From NCBI GenBank assembly GCA_900753305.1, contig CAADYR010000020.1, forward strand, positions 1 through 58,239: a DNA stretch of 58,239 nucleotides. Reading direction: 5' to 3'. Below are positions 27,615 to 35,929 of the stretch, in pieces (the first letter of the stretch is position 1; every line of letters begins with the position of its first letter). The translations under genes and the position numbers were made by a program. This DNA is from Lachnospiraceae bacterium. Lineage in GTDB: Bacteria; Bacillota; Clostridia; Lachnospirales; Lachnospiraceae. Under the pieces are notes generated by a model, which had not been told where the DNA came from, ran no database searches, and worked only from the letters and a program-made list of their open reading frames with translations.

Positions 27615-28075
27615 TGGATAAAACATATTATCAAATGCTGGGTGTATCACAGGATGCAGACAGTACAACAATAAAAAATGCCTTTCGAAAACTTGCCAAA
27701 AAGTATCATCCGGATATTAATCCCGGTAATGCAGAAGCTGAAAAAATGTTCAAGGATGTTAATGAGGCATATTCTGTATTAAGTGATGATGGTAAACGTG
27801 CTAAATATGACAGGGAACTTGCGGAAGGTGTAAATGGTTTTGGACAGGCACAGAGCCGTAGCAATCAGTCACAGGCAACCAGGCAGAAGTCAGCCGCGAA
27901 TCCATTTATGGGATTCGGGCAGGGATTTGACTTTGATGCCTGTATGGGTGCAGGAATGAAGTTTGAAAAAGAATATACGGACAGCAAGAAACAAAAAGCA
28001 GGTAATAGTGCACCGGACTTTATGAATGTAAATGCCCAGTTTGCAAAATTCTTTGGATTTAATCCAAAAAAATAA
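27614..28075 (+). CDS. J-domain (DnaJ-like) co-chaperone
   Basis: A 153-residue protein. Residues 1-70 are a canonical J domain with LAKKYHPDINPG (HPD intact) and the fourth helix DVNEAYSVLSDDGKRAKYD. The tail is Gln/Ser-rich then ends with FAKFFGFNPKK. It lacks the Gly/Phe, zinc-finger and substrate domains of housekeeping DnaJ, so it is a dedicated J protein. The likely partner is the Hsp70-like protein at 37896-40586. It is translationally coupled to the FHA gene. Confidence 0.93.
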   Translation: MDKTYYQMLGVSQDADSTTIKNAFRKLAKKYHPDINPGNAEAEKMFKDVNEAYSVLSDDGKRAKYDRELAEGVNGFGQAQSRSNQSQATRQKSAANPFMGFGQGFDFDACMGAGMKFEKEYTDSKKQKAGNSAPDFMNVNAQFAKFFGFNPKK

Positions 28076-28097
28076 AAAGGAAAGGTACGGTGTTGGA

Positions 28098-29648
28098 ATG
28101 AAATACTTGAAAACATATCGACTATACCTGTTTATATGTACATTTGTGATTATGTTTGCGAGTATCAGAAGTTTTGCCAGAGAGGCTGCCATTGATACTG
28201 AATTGGCTGATGATATTGTGGTAATTCTTGATGTGAGTGGATCTATGAAAAAGACGGATGCAGACCGCCTGTGTTTTGAAAGCATAGAACTTCTTTTGAA
28301 TCTATGTGATGAGGAAGACCGTATCGGAGTGGTGGCTTTTAATGAAGACATTGTATATCAAAGCCAATTAATACAGGGAAGAGATCAGGATGCGATTCGT
28401 GAGATCAAGCAGCAATTATCACAGGTAGAATATCAGGGAGACACAGATAATGGATTGGGCTTAAAAGCCGGGATATCCATGTTGGCTGCTCAGGATCATA
28501 CGTACAGAAATCAGACTGTGATTTTTATTTCTGATGGGAAAACAGATTTACCTGATAGCAAGAATGGAAGAACAGTAGAGGATTCCTATGCAGATATGGA
28601 GTCTGCTCAGAATATTGCGGTAGCTCAAGGTATTTCGATACATACAATAGGGTTGTGTACTTCTGATTCTGACATTGCAGATGAATTAACGGCAATGTCT
28701 GTAGCAACAAAAGGAACCAGTAATATCTGTTCAGGTCCATTGCAAATGATGAATAAAGTGGCAGACATTGCGATGCAATATAAAACGACAGGTCAAAATG
28801 GTCAAAATACTGTAAAATTGGGGAAAAGTCTTCAGACACAGGAAATAGAAATTCCTGAAAATAATACAGTTTATATTGTATTCGAAGCATCCAAGCCGAT
28901 ACTGGATTTTAAAGTCGTATCACAGCAAAAACAGATAAGCGTATATGAAACGAAACACAGTAGGATTATACGTTGCAGTGACACAAAAAAAGAACAACTG
29001 TCAATATGCTATAGATGCGAAGAGGGTGGCAATGCCATAATAAGGAGCACGTTTATTCAGGAGGAAGAGCAGACCCGGGAAGTTCCAGAGACCAGTACAC
29101 CTCCTGAAAAAGTACAAGAGCCAATGCAGGAAACAACACAGGTACAGACTGAAGAGCAGACGGTGGAGAAAAACAGCAATCCTTATCTTATACCTGCAAT
29201 TATTGTTCTGATTATTTTAACGACAGGAATATCGGTAATCATTATATATATATTTAACCGAAAACCGAAACCGGTAAAGAAGTTACCTGTATTAAAAGGT
29301 TATCTGCATGCATGTTTTATAGATCTGAAGAGCAAAAATGATATACCTGATATGGAATGGAATTTGAGAGATTATCCGGAGGCAGGTGTTTCTCTGAAGG
29401 AACTTTTTCAGAGCAGTGGAATTGAAGAAGATCTGCCGCAGCTTAATCAAATATGTCTTTATCCTGATGATGAAGGAGAAGGACTGTTATTAGTTCATTG
29501 TACAGATGGCGGAGTCTTTATTAATGACCGGACAGTATCTTCTAATGTGCCGGCGCATGTTCAGTATGGAGAGACTATATACATAGCATTCCCAGAAAAT
29601 GCATCGGAATTTTCATTGAGATATTTTGAGAAAAAGGAAGCCGAGTAA
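28098..29648 (+). CDS. VWA-domain membrane protein with C-terminal FHA-like domain
   Basis: About 516 residues. The start is set at 28098 because AGGAAAGG lies upstream and the protein then begins with a signal peptide (MKYLKTYRLYLFICTFVIMF). A von Willebrand A domain follows with MIDAS motif DVSGSMKKTD and FISDGKTDLPDS; it should lie outside the membrane. A Glu/Thr/Pro-rich linker leads to a membrane helix near residues 363-385. The cytoplasmic tail of about 125 residues ends GGVFINDRTVSSN and IYIAFPENAS, which resembles a degenerate FHA fold (weak). It could link surface events to the phospho-signalling inside. Confidence 0.85.
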   Translation: MKYLKTYRLYLFICTFVIMFASIRSFAREAAIDTELADDIVVILDVSGSMKKTDADRLCFESIELLLNLCDEEDRIGVVAFNEDIVYQSQLIQGRDQDAIREIKQQLSQVEYQGDTDNGLGLKAGISMLAAQDHTYRNQTVIFISDGKTDLPDSKNGRTVEDSYADMESAQNIAVAQGISIHTIGLCTSDSDIADELTAMSVATKGTSNICSGPLQMMNKVADIAMQYKTTGQNGQNTVKLGKSLQTQEIEIPENNTVYIVFEASKPILDFKVVSQQKQISVYETKHSRIIRCSDTKKEQLSICYRCEEGGNAIIRSTFIQEEEQTREVPETSTPPEKVQEPMQETTQVQTEEQTVEKNSNPYLIPAIIVLIILTTGISVIIIYIFNRKPKPVKKLPVLKGYLHACFIDLKSKNDIPDMEWNLRDYPEAGVSLKELFQSSGIEEDLPQLNQICLYPDDEGEGLLLVHCTDGGVFINDRTVSSNVPAHVQYGETIYIAFPENASEFSLRYFEKKEAE

Positions 29649-29650
29649 AA

Positions 29651-30514
29651 ATGGAAATAAATGATATAGCACTGCCGGTCGGTATATCGCTGAAGAACAG
29701 GTATCAGCTTAGAGAGACTTATTATATAGGACCCATGAGTATTGTATATATGGGATATGATATGCAGACAGGTAAACAGGTCGTTATCAAGGAATTCTGT
29801 CCATACAAGCTTTCCAACCGTGATATGGATGAAAAGAGTATAGTATGTAGAAGTAATACCTGCAAAGCTCAGTTCAGGCAGTATTTAAAAGGATTCCAAC
29901 AGGAATGTGAAATTGTTAAAAAGGTAAGCAGATTAACAAGACCATATGCAAAATGTACATTACAATATGTAGATGATTTCGAAGAAAATGCAACAACTTA
30001 TCTGGTAACGGAATATGTAGAAGGAATCAGTCTGGAAGAATGTATACATAGTGGGCAGGTATACTCTATTCGAAATTGCATGCTTTCACTTGTCAGAATC
30101 GTGAAGCAGTTACATAAACTGGGAATCATTCACAGAGATATAAAGCCTGCCAACATCATGATACGTCCGGATGGCAATGTAGTATTGATAGATTTTGGCT
30201 CAGCATGTTATAAAGGAAAAGAGAGTGTACCACTACAATTTGTAAGCAGAGGATATTCAGCGCCGGAACTTTATGATGGAAGGCCATCCGGATATCAGAC
30301 GGATATTTATAGTATAGGTGTATTGCTGTATTATCTGCTTACTGATTATCAGTTACCGGCACCGGATGAAATGGAAGGTGAAGAAGTACCTGATATTTCG
30401 GAATTCCATCCGATACCGCCTAAGCTTGAAGCTGCAATTATGGGAGCAATAGAAAGAGACCCCGCCAAAAGAATGCAAAGCCTTAAGAAGCTGGAGCATG
30501 TATTAATGGCATAA
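29651..30514 (+). CDS. cytoplasmic Ser/Thr kinase
   Basis: A 287-residue kinase domain with almost no extension. The catalytic loop IIHRDIKPANIM, metal loop IDFGSACYKG and YSAPELYDG are intact. The Gly-rich loop is changed (YIGPMSIVYMG keeps only one of the usual three Gly), while the lysine in VVIKEF remains, so activity is probable but not certain. No membrane segment. It lies 2 bases after the VWA gene and directly before the first sheath gene. It is a second kinase besides the membrane one. Confidence 0.9.
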   Translation: MEINDIALPVGISLKNRYQLRETYYIGPMSIVYMGYDMQTGKQVVIKEFCPYKLSNRDMDEKSIVCRSNTCKAQFRQYLKGFQQECEIVKKVSRLTRPYAKCTLQYVDDFEENATTYLVTEYVEGISLEECIHSGQVYSIRNCMLSLVRIVKQLHKLGIIHRDIKPANIMIRPDGNVVLIDFGSACYKGKESVPLQFVSRGYSAPELYDGRPSGYQTDIYSIGVLLYYLLTDYQLPAPDEMEGEEVPDISEFHPIPPKLEAAIMGAIERDPAKRMQSLKKLEHVLMA

Positions 30515-30553
30515 TAATATATTTATTAATTAAAGAAAGGAATTAAGTAACCC

Positions 30554-32728
30554 ATGGAAGTAATCACACAAACAAACCGAACGATCCTCTTTGAGGAAAT
30601 CAATCCTGAAAAGCTCAACCTGCTTACATTAGTAGGTGATACTAAGGATCTTGAAAGCCTTAATGATGATAAGATGAAAGAGATTCATGATAAGCTTTTG
30701 GTAAGAAGCTTTGATGAATTTCTTGATAAGTTTGAACCGGTAGTATATTCATTTTTTAATGCAAATACACAGAGTGTTCTTTACACATTAGAAAAACCGG
30801 AAAATATTCCTGAGGAATATGTATCTGAAATTCCTCTGAACAGACAAAATGATTTCCTGAATATGTTATTTACATTGATCGATACCAGAAAAGCTCAGGG
30901 ACTTATCAATGTTGACTTTAAATTTGAGAATGTATTGGACATGATTTCACCTAAAAAAGTCATGAATGATATTAAACAGGTAAGAAAGGAAATACATTAT
31001 CTGTATGATAAATACGAAGAATTAGAGGATGAAGATCCTAAGAAACTGGATATTGGTGATAAACTTAACTATAAGTTTGAAGAGGCAAGCAAAAATTATA
31101 ATAACGTTATGGCTATGCTTCCTCTGGCAATTGAAGATATCAAGACAAGACTTCTTTTCTCACAGTCAGCTTCTACACAGCAGAACGAGACATTAAAACT
31201 TGGTGTACTCAGTATGGGAGACAATGGTGAATTAAAAGTATTGGAGGCTCCTAAGAAGGAGAAGAATGAACTTCTTGTCATGAAAAATGATAATACAGCA
31301 GGTCTGATCGAAGCATTTCAGGATGATTATGATGAAGTAAATGAAGAGCCATCCGAGTATGTAAAAAATCTTGTTGTAAGAACCTTCTGTCCATTGACAG
31401 CAGTAACAAATGATCAGGTTGATACAGCACTGGAAGTTGCAAATTATAATACATATCTTGAATTCTACAAAAAGGCAAAAGACGATTTCGTAAAAACAGT
31501 TAAGCCTTTAGTAGAAAAGTTATTAGGTGTGCGTATGTTCTTTGAACAGTATGCAACAAAGAATAAAGGGATGAGACCTTCACTCCTGGTTACCAATGTT
31601 AAACTTGATATGACAGTAAGCAGTCTTAACATCGGAAGATTAAGAACATACTTAAATACAGTCAATACAAAAAACAATTATGATAATACCGTATGGCTTG
31701 GTATCGTTCCGGATGTAGAATTAGAACCAAGTGCAGTAAAGAGTGCGGCAAGACAGCGTTTCAAAGGTAATGTACAGAAGCAGAAGGCTGCAGGCAATAC
31801 AATGGAATCACTTGCTACTTTACTGGATACGATCAAGGAATACAGGATTCAAATGTTCTATAATTTCCAGACTGGTGAAGATACAACCTTTAACTATGTA
31901 GCAACCAGTGGAATTGAGCGTTTTGTAGACAAATCTGAACCATTGATGAAGAAAGATTACAGCGAATTCGTATCTTGCTGTCTTCCTAACTTCACAGTAA
32001 TTCCAAAGGACAAATCAGGTGTTGTACTGGATAATAAGATGACAGTTAGTGATGAAGGTGGAGCTGTTTTATCTAAAGAGAGAGAAGACATTATGAAACT
32101 TTGGATCGAAGGAGTTTATGTAGGAGCAGCTTATATTGCAGCAGGTCTTGTAGCTGCTTACCAGTGTCCTGAATATCTTAGAGAGTTCTATGCTAATGTA
32201 TCACCGAAGTATCCGGGAGTACGTTATGATATAGAAGCAGGTGATCATTCTCTCAGAACAGTAACAACAATGGCGAAAGAGATCACAGGTTATACAAACA
32301 GCATAAAAAATGCAATTAATTCTAAGGGATTCGGCTTTATGTTCGCATCTGAGAACAGTCAGCTTGAAGGCAAAGAAGTTAAGAATATTACGGTATATAA
32401 GGCAAGAACACTTGCAATGGCAGATGATGCATTTGATTCCCTTTACAAAACTATGGTAAGTACATATGTTGAGAGAATCTTAAGATACATGACAAATGAT
32501 TTTAAGCAGGATAGTGTTGTGAAGTTCTTTGGTAATAATCCAAAGAGCCAGAAATCCTTATGGAGTGCAGATAAGAACTTCATTAATGGAATTATGCAGA
32601 GCGGAGATGAAATCGACAGCGTAATCGATGAGACTACAAATCAGTGCGATATCAACATCGGCTTTAACGGAAATATTAAGAACCTTACTGTTTCTGTTAC
32701 AAAAGCAACATCCGGTAGTGCATCCTAG
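30554..32728 (+). CDS. contractile sheath-like protein 1 (TssB/TssC-like)
   Basis: A 724-residue protein. The N-terminal part (LLTLVGDTKDLESL ... LLVRSFDEFLDKFEPVV, residues about 15-65) resembles the TssB pattern, in which a GDxSG-like strand is followed by a (R)SxDxFxP helix. The larger remainder looks TssC-like, with VYVGAAYIAAGLVAAYQCP near 520-540, YVERILRYMTNDF near 638 and a beta-rich C-terminal tail suited to sheath handshakes. A paralogue is encoded at 40605. Two Hcp-like genes follow it at once, as sheath and tube genes do in contractile systems. Assignment rests on pattern and context, as similarity to classic TssC is remote. Confidence 0.72.
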   Translation: MEVITQTNRTILFEEINPEKLNLLTLVGDTKDLESLNDDKMKEIHDKLLVRSFDEFLDKFEPVVYSFFNANTQSVLYTLEKPENIPEEYVSEIPLNRQNDFLNMLFTLIDTRKAQGLINVDFKFENVLDMISPKKVMNDIKQVRKEIHYLYDKYEELEDEDPKKLDIGDKLNYKFEEASKNYNNVMAMLPLAIEDIKTRLLFSQSASTQQNETLKLGVLSMGDNGELKVLEAPKKEKNELLVMKNDNTAGLIEAFQDDYDEVNEEPSEYVKNLVVRTFCPLTAVTNDQVDTALEVANYNTYLEFYKKAKDDFVKTVKPLVEKLLGVRMFFEQYATKNKGMRPSLLVTNVKLDMTVSSLNIGRLRTYLNTVNTKNNYDNTVWLGIVPDVELEPSAVKSAARQRFKGNVQKQKAAGNTMESLATLLDTIKEYRIQMFYNFQTGEDTTFNYVATSGIERFVDKSEPLMKKDYSEFVSCCLPNFTVIPKDKSGVVLDNKMTVSDEGGAVLSKEREDIMKLWIEGVYVGAAYIAAGLVAAYQCPEYLREFYANVSPKYPGVRYDIEAGDHSLRTVTTMAKEITGYTNSIKNAINSKGFGFMFASENSQLEGKEVKNITVYKARTLAMADDAFDSLYKTMVSTYVERILRYMTNDFKQDSVVKFFGNNPKSQKSLWSADKNFINGIMQSGDEIDSVIDETTNQCDINIGFNGNIKNLTVSVTKATSGSAS

Positions 32729-32781
32729 TTTTTAGGAAAACAAATGCATATAAAACTCAATAAAATTATAAGGAGGAGAAT

Positions 32782-33204
32782 ATGGGTTTTAAAGTTACAA
32801 TTGAAGCAAAAGAAAGTATCAATTTAGGTCTTGAGACAGTGTCATCTGTTAAGTTTCTGACACAGACTCCAAATGACAGCAACGCTCGTTCTACAGATTT
32901 GGGAATGGGTGTAGAGATCGTAGGCAAGATCAGAGCAAATATCGCAGGTGTTGCAGACGAGACAGTAAAGATCGCACAGTGGGCTTTAGTTCCTGCAGAA
33001 GATGCAAAATGCTATGGCCAGGTAACTGTTGATGTATTATCCGGTAATAAGGAAGTAAGACAAATCATCATGGATACTGTTTATGTAGTAGGTTATAAAG
33101 AGACATTTGCTGATGAAACAGGCGTTGGAACATTTGTACTTACCTTAAAGCAGAAAAAGGATAAGAACAATACTGTTCAGTACCAGGGTGGATTTTCCTA
33201 TTAA
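32782..33204 (+). CDS. Hcp-like tail-tube protein 1
   Basis: A 140-residue all-beta protein with AAGGAGGAG ribosome site. The shared pattern with the next gene is GFxxxxE...LGxETxxxVxF...TPNDxNAxxTD...GKI...VGTFxLxxxQKKDK. Length and beta content fit the Hcp/gp19 tube fold, and it lies directly after the sheath gene. It should stack as hexameric rings inside the sheath and may carry small effectors. Confidence 0.72.
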   Translation: MGFKVTIEAKESINLGLETVSSVKFLTQTPNDSNARSTDLGMGVEIVGKIRANIAGVADETVKIAQWALVPAEDAKCYGQVTVDVLSGNKEVRQIIMDTVYVVGYKETFADETGVGTFVLTLKQKKDKNNTVQYQGGFSY

Positions 33205-33255
33205 TCAATAACAGGAAAAGTACTTAGAACGACACAATATCAGGAGGATTAAACA

Positions 33256-33669
33256 GTGGGATTTATTTTAAATGTTGAAGGAACTACTTTAGGTGTAGAA
33301 ACAATCAAGACAGTTGACTTTGCTGTAAGTACACCTAATGATACAAATGCTAAGACAACAGATGTAGCTGTAACAGCAACAATTACAGGTAAAATTTTAA
33401 CAATGCTTGATGATGGTACAGAAGGAACTGTAGATCTTGCAAAATGGGCAATGATCACATCTGATAAGGCTGAGTGCTATAAGAATGTAACAATTCAGTC
33501 TATCGCAGCAGGACAAGTTGTACGTGAGTACACAATGCCTACAGCTTTTGTTGTAGATTACAATGAAAATTATGATGATGTAGAAGGTGTAGGTACTTTC
33601 ACATTAGTTGTAAGACAGAAGAAAGATAAAATTGGTACAATTACAGTAAATGGCGGTTACGAAGCTTAA
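33256..33669 (+). CDS. Hcp-like tail-tube protein 2
   Basis: A 137-residue paralogue of the preceding protein (TPNDTNAKTTD, LAKWAMITSDKAECY, VGTFTLVVRQKKDK). It starts at GTG with CAGGAGGATT upstream. Two tube proteins could form alternating rings or give one main tube protein plus a tube-initiator or terminator. Ser/Thr-rich loops could interact with the phospho-system, but that is speculation. Confidence 0.72.
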   Translation: MGFILNVEGTTLGVETIKTVDFAVSTPNDTNAKTTDVAVTATITGKILTMLDDGTEGTVDLAKWAMITSDKAECYKNVTIQSIAAGQVVREYTMPTAFVVDYNENYDDVEGVGTFTLVVRQKKDKIGTITVNGGYEA

Positions 33670-33696
33670 GTAACAGTAGCACAGACATAGAATTAT

Positions 33697-33742
33697 AAGC
33701 ATAGATCCATTATTGAATTCATTCATATATGGATTTATGCTT
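33697..33742 (+). terminator. hairpin after the tube genes, possible attenuator
   Basis: AAGCATAGATCCAT (33697-33710) pairs with ATGGATTTATGCTT (33729-33742) through 14 pairs with one G:U. There is no long T-tract. It lies in the 122-base gap after the second tube gene, where it could lower read-through or protect the sheath/tube mRNA from decay, giving more structural than regulatory protein. Confidence 0.45.
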
Positions 33743-33791
33743 GTATCTATGAAGTTGATAAATAAGATACAGGAAATGGTCGAGGTAGAAC

Positions 33792-34484
33792 ATGAAATCA
33801 TCATTTATAAAGGAATATACATTTGGAATCATACAGGCAATTATATGGGTCGCAATAGGTGCATTGAGCATGCTGTTTGTAAAAGAAAATACAGAACTGT
33901 ATATGCTGATAATTATTTTAGCTGCAGATATTGCATTGGTAACAGCCGGAGTATTTGGATTTACCTTTATGAAGAATAAAATGATGCCCGATCAGTATGG
34001 ACAAATAGAGCGAGGAAATTTTACTGTGAATAGCAGTTCACAGGCAATACAACAGGGAAACAGAGAACAGGCAGCAGTCAGACCGGTAAGCCCTCTGGAT
34101 CAGGTACCCATCAGTGCACAGAAGAAAGGAATGCCTGCCATGGCAAGAATCAGCTACGTGGCACTGATAGGAGAACAGGGCAATGAATTATTAAAGTGGT
34201 CATTAGAAGGAAAAACTGCTATTGTAATTGGAAAAGGAACAGAAACAGAACCGGTAGATATTGATCTGTCAGGTTCAGCAATGGCACAGATGATATCAAA
34301 ACAGCATGCAGTCCTTAATTATACAGATAACGGATGGTATGTAGATGATATTGATTCTAAAAACGGAACCAGAGTAAAGAAAAAAAATCAAAGCGCACTT
34401 CTTGATGTTAAACTTGTAGGAGCAGTGGAAGTGGAAGCCGGAGATATTATATATATTGCAAATGCAATGCTACAGTTAAGATAA
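33792..34484 (+). CDS. membrane FHA-domain protein
   Basis: A 230-residue protein. Two membrane helices lie within residues about 10-60. A Ser/Gln-rich linker leads to a C-terminal FHA domain with VIGKGTE, MISKQHAVL and DIDSKNGTRV, so the pThr pocket is kept. The FHA domain should be cytoplasmic. It is a membrane docking point for phosphorylated partners, the second of three clear FHA proteins here. Confidence 0.88.
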   Translation: MKSSFIKEYTFGIIQAIIWVAIGALSMLFVKENTELYMLIIILAADIALVTAGVFGFTFMKNKMMPDQYGQIERGNFTVNSSSQAIQQGNREQAAVRPVSPLDQVPISAQKKGMPAMARISYVALIGEQGNELLKWSLEGKTAIVIGKGTETEPVDIDLSGSAMAQMISKQHAVLNYTDNGWYVDDIDSKNGTRVKKKNQSALLDVKLVGAVEVEAGDIIYIANAMLQLR

Positions 34485-34499
34485 AAGGAGAGAAAGAAC

Positions 34500-35036
34500 A
34501 TGGCATTAAATCGTTGTAAAAATGGTCATATGTATAGCGCAAGAAAATATGGAGATGTGTGTCCGTATTGTAATACAAATCTTGAAACTTCTAATATGGT
34601 AAATAATCGAAGACTTATGGTGGATGATCCGGATAAGACCATGTCCATTAATGGAACAACTGAGAGTGTAGATCCCGTAACAGGATGGCTTGTCTGCATT
34701 GAAGGTCCTCAGTATGGTAAGGATTATAAGATACATGCAGGTAAAAATTTTATCGGAAGAGCGGATAATATGCATATTCAGATTCTGGGAGATAATACCA
34801 TATCACGTATTAACCATGCTGCCATTATTTATGACAGCAAAAACAGATCAACCTATCTGCTTCCGGGTGATTCCTCAGGATTAGCCTATCTGAATGGTGA
34901 AGCAGTATATACGCCTGTAGCACTGAGTGCCTTTTCTGTAATTGAGATAGGACAGAGTAAATTCATCTTTATACCACTGTGTGGTGAACATTTTGAATGG
35001 AAAGACGGAGAAAATGCCGATGCCAAAGAAGAATAG
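34500..35036 (+). CDS. zinc-ribbon FHA-domain protein
   Basis: A 178-residue soluble protein. The N-terminus CKNGHMY...CPYC forms a small zinc-binding knuckle. A short linker with DDPDKTMSI (a plausible phospho-Thr site) follows, then an FHA domain with FIGRADN, TISRINHAAI and SGLAYLNGE. In the last motif the usual NGT is changed, so binding strength is uncertain. It is placed between the membrane FHA and PP2C genes. Confidence 0.87.
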   Translation: MALNRCKNGHMYSARKYGDVCPYCNTNLETSNMVNNRRLMVDDPDKTMSINGTTESVDPVTGWLVCIEGPQYGKDYKIHAGKNFIGRADNMHIQILGDNTISRINHAAIIYDSKNRSTYLLPGDSSGLAYLNGEAVYTPVALSAFSVIEIGQSKFIFIPLCGEHFEWKDGENADAKEE

Positions 35037-35056
35037 AGTGGGAGTAGACAAGAGGA

Positions 35057-35920
35057 ATGATTAACCTATTAACTGATATCAGATTTATAATTGCAGTAAT
35101 CATATGTTTGTGCATAATCGCGGCTGTATTTGGTGTATGCATGTATTTGCGCTATCGCAGGGATAATGAGGCCAGTCCTATAGGGGGTAATCTGTCCGTT
35201 GCGATAGGAAATGCCCAGATTATAGGAACAAGAGAAAAACAGGACGATTCTTTCGCAACCAGTATCATGCCTTATGGTGTTATGGCAATTGTGGCAGATG
35301 GAATCGGAGGATATATTAATGGAAATCTGGCGAGTAAAATAGCAGTAGAGACTTATCTGGATGAATTTGAGAGAAGAAATGCAACAGATAATATCAGTTA
35401 TTATTTTCAGACATCGGCAGTTTTATCCAATGGCAGGATCCGTGATGAATTTGGAGAAGCCAAAGGTGGTACAACAGCAGTAGCAGTTGTGCTTGCAGAA
35501 GGAAAAATGTATTGGACTTCTGTAGGTGACAGTAATATTGCTGTTATCAGAAATAGGAGACTGATTGAGATCAACCGCAAAGAAAATGTGAAGAACTGGC
35601 TTGAAGATCAATACTTGGCAGGTGCGATCAATAAAGAAGCAGCCATGGGTGGTCCGATGGATAAAAGACTTGTCAATTATCTGGGATATGATGGATTCAA
35701 GAAAGCAAGCGAATCAGACAGACCAATCCTGTTGAAGAAAAAAGATCAGATACTTATATATTCTGATGGTGTAGAAGTCATTGGTCAAATTGAACTTGAG
35801 AATATCATGAGCAGGAAGGGAACAGCACAGAAGAAAGCAGAAATGATCATGGAGGCAATAGAGAATAAGAAAGTCAACAGTAAAGATAATTCCACGATCA
35901 TCATTCTGGAAGTAAAGTAG
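35057..35920 (+). CDS. membrane-anchored PP2C phosphatase
   Basis: A 287-residue protein. An N-terminal membrane helix (about residues 8-30) precedes a PP2C domain with KQDDSFAT, VADGIGGYINGN, GGTTAVAVVL, SVGDSNIAVI, YSDGVEV and DNSTIII, all intact. It is the second active phosphatase of the cluster, membrane-placed, probably opposing the membrane kinase. It lies 20 bases after the zinc-ribbon FHA gene. Confidence 0.9.
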   Translation: MINLLTDIRFIIAVIICLCIIAAVFGVCMYLRYRRDNEASPIGGNLSVAIGNAQIIGTREKQDDSFATSIMPYGVMAIVADGIGGYINGNLASKIAVETYLDEFERRNATDNISYYFQTSAVLSNGRIRDEFGEAKGGTTAVAVVLAEGKMYWTSVGDSNIAVIRNRRLIEINRKENVKNWLEDQYLAGAINKEAAMGGPMDKRLVNYLGYDGFKKASESDRPILLKKKDQILIYSDGVEVIGQIELENIMSRKGTAQKKAEMIMEAIENKKVNSKDNSTIIILEVK

Positions 35921-35929
35921 GAGATATAG

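Noticed and set aside
28032..28097. Upstream in-frame extension of the VWA protein
   Set aside because: It overlaps the end of the J-domain gene, lacks a ribosome site and would bury the signal peptide.
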